Position numbers and translations under genes: made by a program. From Chloroflexota bacterium (GTDB taxonomy: Bacteria; Chloroflexota; Dormibacteria; Dormibacterales; Dormibacteraceae), in the NCBI GenBank assembly GCA_005880755.1, contig VBGV01000090.1, forward strand, positions 1-7,673: a stretch of DNA of 7,673 bases, read 5' to 3'. The notes below the pieces were generated by a model. It had not been told where the DNA came from and did no database searches. It was given only the letters and a program-made list of their open reading frames with translations. Positions 1 through 6,088 of this stretch are shown piece by piece. Position 1 is the first letter of the stretch, and each line of letters begins with the position of its first letter.

Positions 1-35
1 GTAGCTCGTGGAAGCTCTCGCCGCGTCCAGATCGG

Positions 36-53
36 AGTCGCTTTTCCGCGACT
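36..53. other. Small inverted repeat downstream of the LLM gene
   Basis: AGTCGC at 36-41 and GCGACT at 48-53 form a 6-bp perfect stem around a 6-nt loop. It lies about 22 bp past the stop codon of the leftward luciferase-like gene, where a transcript end would be expected. Neither strand has a T-run after the stem, so it lacks the second half of an intrinsic terminator. It could be a weak or Rho-assisted 3' end, or chance in GC-rich DNA. The rest of 1-75 holds no gene with a visible start. Confidence 0.25.
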
Positions 54-55
54 TG

Positions 56-69
56 CTACATGAACTACT
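56..69. promoter_or_regulatory. Operator-like motif resembling the marR promoter repeats
   Basis: The plus strand reads CTAC, 3 nt, AACTACT. The minus strand of 1126-1138, inside the MarR/LLM promoter, reads CTAC, 2 nt, AACTACT. AT-rich heptamers of this kind are uncommon in such GC-rich DNA, so this may be a second MarR binding site serving a gene left of the window. No leftward start codon (ATG, GTG or TTG) with an open frame is visible between here and position 1. The one-base spacing difference weakens the case. Confidence 0.2.
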
Positions 70-75
70 ACACCG

Positions 76-1125
76 TCAATGGTCGGGCGACGCGGCTTCC
101 ATGACCTGCGCCCAGCGTGACACCTGCTCGAGCACGCTGTGATGGTCTTCGACCATCCGCTCGCGACGCGGCAAGGGATAGATGATCGGGTAGACGCCGT
201 TGGCGAAAAGCCATTGAATTCGCTCTGCAATCTTCTCGGGCGTTCCGACGAGACAGAATTTGTCGAGCAGCTCGTCTGAAACAAGGCCAGTGGCGCGATC
301 GAAATCCCGCTCTTCCCATGCCGCTTTGACCCGGCGTGCGTCGCCGCCCAGTCCGCAGAGGTCGGCGATATGAAGGTAATGCTCTGAGGCACAGTAAAAC
401 GCGATGCCGCGGCGGGCCGCGAAGATCGCCCCCTCGTCATTCGGGTCGACACAGGTCATAAGCAGCGTGGCAATCTGGACGTCGCTCGGATCGCGGCCCG
501 CCGACTCGGCGCCGTTCTTGATCAGCCCGCGGTACTCGGCCAGCGATTCGTCGGTGAGCCAGTTTGCGATCACGCCGTCCGCGACCTCGGCGGCGGTGCC
601 GACCATCTTCGGTCCGAGGCCTGCAAGCCAGATCGGCGGCGCTGCCTCGCCGATGGGTCCTTCGCGCAAATGGAAATCGTTGGGCTTGAACCACTGCCCG
701 TCGTAGGAGAACTTCTTCTGCGTCAACAGGCCGCGGACGATCGCCACGGTCTCCTTGGCTCGCGCCAGCGGCTTCTCGACCACTATGCCGTGGCCCCGCT
801 GCATGAAGCCGATGCCGCCGGCGCCCAGCCCGAACGGGCCGAAGCGGCCGCCCGATAGGTCGTGGATGCTGCGAGCGCTCATTGCGAGCAGCGTCGGCGT
901 GCGTGAGTAGAAGTTGACGATCGCGGTGCCGAGGCTGATGGTCTTCGTTTCACGCGCCAACACGGCGAGCACGGCGAAAGCGTCCTTGCCTGACTCCTCG
1001 GTGGTGCAGAATGCGGAGTAGCCGAGCCGCTCGGCCTCCTGCACCCAGGCGATCAGCTCGTCCCAGGAGAGGTCGCCGGTGTGGCAGGTGAAGCCCAGTT
1101 TTCGCCCCGTCCAGTGCGTATCCAA
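76..1125 (-). CDS. LLM-class (luciferase-like) flavin/F420-dependent oxidoreductase
   Basis: The product is about 349 residues with the TIM-barrel pattern of bacterial-luciferase-like enzymes. It has an early helix with AERLGYSAF, a strand ISLGTAIVNFYSRTP (about residues 63-77), the glycine-rich FGLGAGG (about 98-104), a PPIWLAGLGPKM...AEVADGVIANW block (about 163-189), and a late LVGTPEKIAERIQ segment. In this superfamily such regions surround FMN or coenzyme F420. The sequence alone does not say which cofactor is used, or whether the enzyme hydroxylates or transfers hydride. The frame is open back to an ATG at 1194, but that start would overlap the divergent MarR gene and lie upstream of the likely promoter. 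The TTG at 1125 sits about 10 nt after the predicted transcription start from TATAGT (1147-1142), so I chose it; it has no Shine-Dalgarno. Its promoter is shared with the MarR-ligase pair, which suggests a role in the same aromatic-acid pathway. Confidence 0.88.
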   Translation of the reverse strand: MDTHWTGRKLGFTCHTGDLSWDELIAWVQEAERLGYSAFCTTEESGKDAFAVLAVLARETKTISLGTAIVNFYSRTPTLLAMSARSIHDLSGGRFGPFGLGAGGIGFMQRGHGIVVEKPLARAKETVAIVRGLLTQKKFSYDGQWFKPNDFHLREGPIGEAAPPIWLAGLGPKMVGTAAEVADGVIANWLTDESLAEYRGLIKNGAESAGRDPSDVQIATLLMTCVDPNDEGAIFAARRGIAFYCASEHYLHIADLCGLGGDARRVKAAWEERDFDRATGLVSDELLDKFCLVGTPEKIAERIQWLFANGVYPIIYPLPRRERMVEDHHSVLEQVSRWAQVMEAASPDH

Positions 1126-1155
1126 AGTAGTTAAGTAGTGTACTATATTTGGCAA
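1122..1155. promoter_or_regulatory. Bidirectional MarR/LLM promoter with candidate MarR operator
   Basis: The heptamer TACTATA at 1141-1147 reads as a -10 box on both strands: TACTAT (1141-1146) rightward and TATAGT (1147-1142) leftward. Counting about 7 nt onward puts transcription starts near 1153 and 1135, about 18 bp apart. That is the geometry known for symmetrical bacterial bidirectional promoters. Recognisable -35 boxes are weak or absent. Overlapping this are two direct AAGTAGT copies (1125-1131 and 1133-1139), part of an imperfect palindrome centred on TTAA (1131-1134), and a TAGT-GT-ACTA dyad at 1136-1145. MarR proteins usually bind such sites in their own divergent promoters and block polymerase. 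The operator call is inference; the sequence symmetry is directly visible. Confidence 0.55.
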
Positions 1156-1676
1156 TGGCGCGGCGCAATCTCCACGCTCCCGTCCGGGCCTCATCTGCGC
1201 TTCAGCGCGAGTTTCCCCAGATGGATCGCCGCGCGACCGAGGTGCTGATCAACCTCATCCGCACTGACAGCCTCGTCACCACTGCCCTGACCCGCCGCTT
1301 TCGCCTGCATGGGCTCTCGCTGTCGGGTTTCAACGCGCTCGTGATCCTTCGCCAAGCCCCCGACGGCGTCAACCCGCACGAGATCGCGGATCGCCTGCTG
1401 GTGACGCGTGCAGCCGTGACGGCCATCCTCGATACTCTCGAGGCGAAGGGCCTCGTGCGCCGCGATCGCAGCGGCGCCGACGGACGGATGTCGCTGATCG
1501 CGATCACAGCCGGCGGCAAGAAGCTGCTCGACGGCCTGCTGCCCCAGCACTTTGCGGCCGAGCGCGCGATGGCTTCGGTGCTCGGCGCCAACGAAAAGGA
1601 GCTGTTGATCTCGCTGCTCGGCCGGCTGCAGCTGCACCTGGCGGCGCAGTCTGAGGACGTCACCATCGCGGAATGA
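1155..1676 (+). CDS. MarR-family transcriptional regulator
   Basis: The product is 173 residues from ATG 1155, a little longer than most MarR proteins because of about 20 extra basic residues at the N-terminus. The winged helix-turn-helix is clear. NPHEIADRLLVTRAAVTAILDTLEAKGLVRR (about 73-103) supplies the helix-turn-helix, followed by the wing RSGADGRMSLIAITAGG, which matches the family's DxRSxxxxLT pattern. MarR proteins bind DNA as dimers and typically release it on binding phenolic or aromatic acids. That suits its neighbours: the divergent LLM gene and the ligase that it overlaps by ATGA (1673-1676). There is no Shine-Dalgarno before 1155, but the predicted transcription start is 1153-1155, so the message may be leaderless. 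Other possible starts are TTG 1149 and ATG 1221; the latter would give a more standard 151-residue protein. The likely ligand is the acid activated by the ligase or its thioester, which is inference. Confidence 0.9.
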   Translation: MARRNLHAPVRASSALQREFPQMDRRATEVLINLIRTDSLVTTALTRRFRLHGLSLSGFNALVILRQAPDGVNPHEIADRLLVTRAAVTAILDTLEAKGLVRRDRSGADGRMSLIAITAGGKKLLDGLLPQHFAAERAMASVLGANEKELLISLLGRLQLHLAAQSEDVTIAE

Positions 1677-3295
1677 GCAGCCTGGCGGGCGTCACGCCCT
1701 TCCCGCCGGACTTCGCCGCCCGCTATCGAGCGCGCGGCTACTGGGAGGATGTCCCGCTCGGACGCTTCTACGCCGGCGTATTCGCCTCGCACGGCGACCG
1801 GGTGGCGATGGTCAGCGGCAGCGAGCGCGTCACGTACTCAGAGCTACGAGAGCGGGTCGCCCGCCTCGCGCTGCACCTGCTGGGCCTTGGCGTCGTGCCG
1901 CTCGACCGCTGGGTCGTCCAGCTTCCCAACATCCCTGAGTTCGTCTACCTGTATTTCGCGCTGGAGCAACTCGGCGCGATCCCGATCATGGCCCTTGCTG
2001 GACACCGCTGGAACGAGATCAACTCCTTCTTCGAGCTCTCCGGGGCAAACGGCTATGCCGTCACCGAGATGCTCGGTGACTTCGACACGCAAGCGCTGAT
2101 CGCACAGATCCGTGAGGCGCATTCCGGAGTGCGCACGATCCTGAGCGCCCAGACCATTCGCGAGCTGCTGCGCAGCAGTGCGCCGCTGGATGCTCGACTC
2201 CTCGACGCAGTCGAGGTCGACCCTGACGAACCTTGCATCCTCCAGCTGTCGGGAGGCACGACGGGCGTGCCCAAGCTGATCCCGCGCACGAACAACGATT
2301 ACGTGTACAACACGAAAGCCGCTGCCGCCGTGAATGACGTGCACGCGGACGACTGCCTGCTGGTCGCGCTGCCGATCGCGCACAACTTTCCCCTGGCGTG
2401 CCCCGGCATCAGCGGCTTCTTCTGGAAAGGTGCGCGCGCCGTGCTGACAGAGTCGCCGCGCGCAGACGATGTCCTTCCCCTGATCGAGCGCGAGCGCATC
2501 ACGCACCTCGAGCTGGTCCCGGCCCTGCTGATCCGCTACATCAACACGCCAGGGGTTACCGAGCGCGATCTTTCCTCGGTTCGCGTCATCAACACGGGCG
2601 GCCAGAAGCTGCAGCCCGAGGTCAAGCGCCGCGCCGAGTCCGTCTTTCCGAACGCTCGCGTGCAGGAGGTGTTCGGGATGGCCGAGGGCCTCTTGATGTT
2701 CGTGCGCCTCGACGACTCCGAGGAGGTGCGGTTCGAGACGGCCGGACGGCCGGTTTGTAAAGACGACGAGATTCTCATCGTCGATGAGGACCGCAACCCT
2801 GTGCCGGACGGCGAGGTCGGCGAGCTGCTGGTGCGCGGGCCGTACACCCTGCGGGGCTACTACAACGTGCCCGAGTACAACGCGCGCACGTTCACACCGG
2901 AAGGCTTCTACTGCTCGGGCGACCTGATGCGCAGGCATCCCTCGGGCAATTACATAGTCGAGGGGCGCAAGAAGGACCTGATCAACCGCGGCGGGGAGAA
3001 GATCAGCGCGGAGGAGATCGAGAACCTCATCCTTTCGCATCCCGCCGTGCTGAACGTGGCCTGCGTGCCGATGCCCGACCCAGTGCTGGGCGAGCGGATG
3101 TGCGCGTTCGTCATCCCCAAGCCGGGACGAACGTTGACGCTGCAGGTGCTGACGTCCTTCCTCACCGAGAAGGGGCTCGCGAAGTTCAAGCTGCCAGAGC
3201 GGCTGGAGCTGACCGACGACCTTCCGCTGTCGAAATTCGGGAAGGTGGCGAAGAACGTGCTGACGAAACAGGTCGCGGAGAAGATCCAGGCCTAG
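1673..3295 (+). CDS. Aryl-acid AMP ligase, EntE/DhbE family (salicylate-type pocket)
   Basis: At 540 residues this is the full length of a standalone 2,3-dihydroxybenzoate/salicylate adenylating enzyme, and its N-terminus (FAARYRARGYWEDVPLG) is typical of EntE. Core motifs are intact: LSGGTTGVPK (192-201) for ATP phosphate, FGMAEG (334-339), YCSGD (413-417), GRKKDLINRGGEKI (431-444), and the catalytic lysine in FGK (K524). Such enzymes make aryl-AMP and pass the aryl group to a carrier protein or CoA. In the pocket motif HNFPLACPG (237-245), Asn238 matches the DhbE Asn that contacts the 2-hydroxyl. Cys243 and Leu341 fall where DHB-specific enzymes have Ser and Val and salicylate enzymes (YbtE, PchD, MbtA) have Cys and Leu; those assignments are from memory. 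No carrier protein or NRPS is nearby, and the gene overlaps a MarR regulator inside a catabolic cluster. A salicylyl-CoA role, as in the Streptomyces sdg pathway, is therefore more likely than siderophore synthesis. The start is fixed by the ATGA overlap. Confidence 0.93.
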   Translation: MSSLAGVTPFPPDFAARYRARGYWEDVPLGRFYAGVFASHGDRVAMVSGSERVTYSELRERVARLALHLLGLGVVPLDRWVVQLPNIPEFVYLYFALEQLGAIPIMALAGHRWNEINSFFELSGANGYAVTEMLGDFDTQALIAQIREAHSGVRTILSAQTIRELLRSSAPLDARLLDAVEVDPDEPCILQLSGGTTGVPKLIPRTNNDYVYNTKAAAAVNDVHADDCLLVALPIAHNFPLACPGISGFFWKGARAVLTESPRADDVLPLIERERITHLELVPALLIRYINTPGVTERDLSSVRVINTGGQKLQPEVKRRAESVFPNARVQEVFGMAEGLLMFVRLDDSEEVRFETAGRPVCKDDEILIVDEDRNPVPDGEVGELLVRGPYTLRGYYNVPEYNARTFTPEGFYCSGDLMRRHPSGNYIVEGRKKDLINRGGEKISAEEIENLILSHPAVLNVACVPMPDPVLGERMCAFVIPKPGRTLTLQVLTSFLTEKGLAKFKLPERLELTDDLPLSKFGKVAKNVLTKQVAEKIQA

Positions 3296-3301
3296 ATCTT
3301 C
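3280..3301. repeat. 22-bp near-perfect palindrome spanning two convergent stop codons
   Basis: The arms GAAGATC (3280-3286) and GATCTTC (3295-3301) flank CAGGCCTA, which is itself symmetrical except for one C/A pair (3287 and 3294), so 10 of 11 base pairs match. The centre is GG|CC at 3290/3291. The stop codon of the rightward ligase (TAG, 3293-3295) and that of the leftward reductase (TAG on the minus strand, 3294-3292) share the tetranucleotide CTAG. Both genes read Lys-Ile through their own arm in the same frame. The single mismatch makes CAG (Gln) on the plus strand where the minus strand has TAG. It could act as a bidirectional transcript end or a protein site, but there is no T-tract. 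Confidence 0.6.
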
Positions 3302-4323
3302 AGCAGCACCCGGCCGAAGTTCTTCTCGGCCTCTACGTAGCGGTGCGCATCGCCGACATCGTCGAGCGGGAACGTTCTGTCGACCAGCGTCTCGAGGCCG
3401 TTTCCGGCCAGTTGCCAGAAGCCGTCGAGCGCCTTCTGCGTGTGCGTCCTGATGCCGACGATCGACTGGCTCTTCAAGTACAGCGAGCGCAGGTCGAGCG
3501 GCACGGGTTCGGCGACCTGTGCGCCAGAGCTGACGATCACGCCGAGCCGCCCGAGCGCGGCACTCACCTTGGGGAACATCGCCGCCGATGATGTGTTGTC
3601 GATCGCGAACGCAACTCCCTGCCCGCTAGTGAGCTCGCTGACTTGGTTCGCGAACCCATCGTCGTCGGTGTCGAGCACCGCGTCGAAGCCGCGCTTGCGC
3701 AGCATCTCGCGCTTCCACTCCTTGCGTGAGGTCGTGATCACTCGCGCACCCAGCGCCTTCGCCACCAGCGAGGTGACGAGCCCGAGCCCCGACGCGGCCG
3801 CCGTGACCAGCACCCAGTCGCCCGGCTTGAGGCCCACGACCGAGAACTGTGTGAAGGCGACCGGGCCGCTCAGCGCCATCGCGGCCGCCTGCTCGTAGCT
3901 GACTGCGGACGGTATGCGCCGCACGACCTTGGCCGGCACCGAAACCAGCTCGGCGTACGAGCCCGGGCGATGGACGCCGATGAGGTGTGCGCTGGGGCAT
4001 CCGTAATCGCGCCCAGCCCGGCACGCGGGGCACTTGCCACAGGCGACGAACGGCGAAACCGCGACCCGATCGCCGGCCTTGAGACCGCCAACGCCCTCTC
4101 CCTCCTCGACCACGTCGCCCGCGAAGTCGGCGCCAAGGATGTGAGGAAACGCGAGCTGCGCGAACGGGTTGCGGCCCGCACGCGTGCCAATATCGAGCAG
4201 ACCGCCCACGCGCACTGCGTGGACACGCACAAGCACCTCGCCTTCGGTCGGCTTGGGTGGAGCGGCATCCTCGATCTTCAGCACATCGGGCGGGCCGAAC
4301 TCATAGATGACAGCTGCTTTCAT
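3292..4323 (-). CDS. MDR-superfamily zinc-binding reductase (quinone oxidoreductase/ADH-like)
   Basis: This 343-residue medium-chain dehydrogenase/reductase has the usual two domains. The N-terminal GroES-like catalytic part carries LGADFAGDVVEEG (63-75). The Rossmann part has ASGLGLVTS (177-185), and a following SRK (199-201) suggests NADPH preference. Four cysteines, C95, C98, C101 and C109 in CGKCPACRAGRDYGC, are the structural-zinc lobe. The catalytic-zinc ligands of true alcohol dehydrogenases are missing: there is no Cys around residues 36-44, and the usual GHE/GHD histidine is Ala65. It is therefore more likely a quinone, enone or enoyl-CoA-type reductase than an alcohol dehydrogenase. 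The start is ATG 4323, which overlaps the FAH stop by ATGA and follows GGAG (minus strand, 4332-4329) at 5-nt spacing. The frame stays open further upstream, but that part is antisense-like or out of frame with the FAH gene and is not expected to be coding. This is the last gene of the operon. Confidence 0.9.
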   Translation of the reverse strand: MKAAVIYEFGPPDVLKIEDAAPPKPTEGEVLVRVHAVRVGGLLDIGTRAGRNPFAQLAFPHILGADFAGDVVEEGEGVGGLKAGDRVAVSPFVACGKCPACRAGRDYGCPSAHLIGVHRPGSYAELVSVPAKVVRRIPSAVSYEQAAAMALSGPVAFTQFSVVGLKPGDWVLVTAAASGLGLVTSLVAKALGARVITTSRKEWKREMLRKRGFDAVLDTDDDGFANQVSELTSGQGVAFAIDNTSSAAMFPKVSAALGRLGVIVSSGAQVAEPVPLDLRSLYLKSQSIVGIRTHTQKALDGFWQLAGNGLETLVDRTFPLDDVGDAHRYVEAEKNFGRVLLKI

Positions 4324-5204
4324 GACGTCTCCACCACCACCGGGTTGGTGAGCCGGCCGAAGTCGGCGACCTCCATCTCGACAATGTCGCCCGGCCTCAG
4401 GAACTCGCCGCGCGGAAGTCCGACGCCGTCGGGGGTGCCGGTGGCAATCACATCGCCCGGCTCCAGCGTGAGGATCGCGCTGGCCGCGGCGATGAGCGCG
4501 GCCACGTCGTCGATCATGTCCGAGGTGTTGGCGTTCTGCTTGAGGTTTCCGTTCACCCATAGACGCAGGTCCAGCCGCTGCGGATCCGCGACCTGAAACG
4601 CGGGCCGGATGCCAGGACCGAGCGGAGTCGAGCGGTCGGCGCCTTTCGAAGCCAGCCAGTCCCACTGAAACGGCTCACCAATTGGATGCTGTACGCGGTG
4701 AGGGCCCCGCAGCGAAACGTCGTTGATGGCTGAATAGCCCGCGACGTATTCGAGCGCATCGGCCTCGCTGACGTGGCGAGCGCGGCGGCCAATGACGACA
4801 GCGAGCTCGGCCTCCCAGTCGACCTTTGCGGCTGGATCGGCGGGCACGACGATGGCCTCACCCGGGCCGATCAAGGATGTGGTTGGCGGCTTCAGAAAGA
4901 AATATGGACGGGCAGCGTCGGCGCGGCTCACCTTCATCTCGCGCATGTGCGCGTAGTAGTTGGTGCCAGAGCACAGGACCTTGCGCGGATAGCGAAGGGG
5001 CAGCTGGAGCGGGGCGTCTTCGACGCGCGGTGCGGACTCGGGATCGAACTTCTTGAGCTCAGGCTCGACGGTCGCCCAGCGCTCGATGAGCTCCATCACT
5101 CCGCACGCGGCGACCGGCAGCTCGACCACTCGTTCGCCGGCGAGCGCGGCTGCGCGCTCCTCACCGGCCTTCGTGCGGTAGCTCACGAGGCTCCAAGGGC
5201 TCAT
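4320..5204 (-). CDS. Fumarylacetoacetate hydrolase (FAH) family protein
   Basis: The 294-residue product has a short N-terminal domain and the FAH C-terminal fold. CSGTNYYAHMREM (78-90) matches the family's G-x-NY-x-x-H segment. Metal ligands are E131 and E133 in DWEAELAVVIGR and D162 in AINDVSLRG. K187 lies in ASKGADRSTPLGPGI, and GTPDGVG (256-262) is the standard turn near the active site. Family members hydrolyse C-C bonds in acylpyruvates or isomerise, hydrate or decarboxylate hydroxymuconate-type intermediates (for example HpaG, fumarylpyruvate hydrolase, oxalocrotonate decarboxylase). Directly following an extradiol dioxygenase, it most likely works on that ring-cleavage product; which reaction it performs cannot be read from the sequence. 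It overlaps the dioxygenase stop by ATGA (5204-5201) and the reductase start by ATGA (4323-4320). Its own ribosome site is weak (GAAGAA), suggesting translational coupling. Confidence 0.92.
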   Translation of the reverse strand: MSPWSLVSYRTKAGEERAAALAGERVVELPVAACGVMELIERWATVEPELKKFDPESAPRVEDAPLQLPLRYPRKVLCSGTNYYAHMREMKVSRADAARPYFFLKPPTTSLIGPGEAIVVPADPAAKVDWEAELAVVIGRRARHVSEADALEYVAGYSAINDVSLRGPHRVQHPIGEPFQWDWLASKGADRSTPLGPGIRPAFQVADPQRLDLRLWVNGNLKQNANTSDMIDDVAALIAAASAILTLEPGDVIATGTPDGVGLPRGEFLRPGDIVEMEVADFGRLTNPVVVETS

Positions 5205-6088
5205 TTCTTCGCGGCGACCCGCGTGGCCGGCAGCCTGGCGCCGGCGTCAAAGAACTCGTGGCCAGGAATGCCCGGACCCCACAGGTTGGCGAAGCGATAG
5301 TCGGACATCTCCCACATCCCAGGCCTGTAGTTGGCCTCGTCGTAGATCTTGATCAGGTCCGCGTAGTACTCGACCACGCAGCCCGCGGGGTCCAGGTGGT
5401 ACGTGAACAGGTTGCCTCCGGCGCCGTGGCGGCCCGGCCCCCAAAGGAACCGGCCGTTGTTCTTCTCCAGCACGTCGCCGAGCAACCCGAGCTGGCCAAT
5501 GTTCTCGACCTCCCACGCGTAGTGGTGCAGCCCCTCGCCGCCCTTGGTGATGCCGATGCCGTGATGGTCCGCGTTGCAGCGCAGGAACAGAAGCGTTCCG
5601 TCGCCGACGTCGTCGGAGAGCCGGAAGCCGAGCACCTGCTCGATGAACTGCTGCGTCTCGCGCGGCCGCTCGGACTTGAGCATGGGGTGGCCGAACTTCT
5701 TCGGCTGCACGCCGCGGCCGGTGTGGCGCGGCTGGTCGTGGTCAAGGCCCGTGTACACCTCGAACACATGGCCGTCGGGGCCCTCGAAGCGTATCGACTT
5801 CCTGACCGCCGGCTCGCGCTGGTGGTCGATGGTCTTCACCCCATGCTTGGCGAGGCGATCCGTGAGCTCGTTCAGGGCATCTTCATCGCGCGCCTGCATC
5901 GAGATGTGGTCGAGCGCGCCCTCGCCGGCCTCGATGTAGATCAGCGAGTGATGCGCGCCGCCGTGGGTCAAGTAAGAGGTTTTGCCCTCGCGCGCGACCT
6001 CGCGCAGCCCCATGACCGTGGTCGCCCAGGCGACCGAAGCGTCGAGGTTCGGGACCTGCAGCGCAACGTGCCCGATCGAACTGATCAT
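5201..6088 (-). CDS. Type I extradiol ring-cleavage dioxygenase (VOC superfamily)
   Basis: The 295-residue product has two vicinal-oxygen-chelate modules. The first begins ISSIGHVALQVPNLDASVAW; the second begins near KFGHPMLKSERPRETQQF. The 2-His-1-Glu Fe(II)/Mn(II) triad is visible in the second module: H134 in FGHPML, H188 or H189 in GLHHYAWEV, and E240 in CVVEYYAD. CNADHHGIGI (171-180) matches the CNxxHH segment holding the catalytic acid-base histidine of BphC-type enzymes, and Y230 in LFTYHLDPAG is in the place of the active-site tyrosine. It should open catechol-type rings next to the hydroxyls to give a hydroxymuconate semialdehyde; the substrate is not determined. The first module lacks a metal triad, as is normal. 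ATG 6088 is chosen because AAGGAGG (minus strand, 6100-6094) stands 5 nt upstream, the strongest ribosome site in the window; the longer open frame to 6184 would lie inside the amidohydrolase gene. GTG 6091 is an alternative. A Lys/Arg-rich tail follows residue 280. Confidence 0.93.
   Translation of the reverse strand: MISSIGHVALQVPNLDASVAWATTVMGLREVAREGKTSYLTHGGAHHSLIYIEAGEGALDHISMQARDEDALNELTDRLAKHGVKTIDHQREPAVRKSIRFEGPDGHVFEVYTGLDHDQPRHTGRGVQPKKFGHPMLKSERPRETQQFIEQVLGFRLSDDVGDGTLLFLRCNADHHGIGITKGGEGLHHYAWEVENIGQLGLLGDVLEKNNGRFLWGPGRHGAGGNLFTYHLDPAGCVVEYYADLIKIYDEANYRPGMWEMSDYRFANLWGPGIPGHEFFDAGARLPATRVAAKK

Noticed and set aside
36..53. Intrinsic terminator
   Set aside because: The 6-bp stem has no following T-tract on either strand, so it is listed only as a small inverted repeat.
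1..104. Tail of a rightward gene at the left edge (frames open to TGA at 61-63 or 102-104)
   Set aside because: Too short to show any domain or codon signal; both frames could be chance.
1126..1194. Longer N-terminus of the LLM protein from ATG 1194
   Set aside because: It would overlap the start of the divergent MarR gene, lies upstream of the likely -10 box and encodes no family-like sequence.
1844..3040. A 398-codon open frame on the minus strand, antisense to the ligase gene
   Set aside because: It lies wholly inside the well-supported ligase CDS, has the residue bias of a GC-rich shadow frame and shows no recognisable domain.
1673..3295. Siderophore biosynthesis locus, suggested by the EntE-like ligase
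   Set aside because: No carrier protein, NRPS, isochorismate synthase, isochorismatase or iron-uptake gene is visible, and neighbours are catabolic enzymes.
4324..4665. 114-residue N-terminal extension of the reductase
   Set aside because: It overlaps the FAH gene in another frame, is Arg/Gly-rich, and the MDR fold begins exactly at MKAAVIYEFG from ATG 4323.
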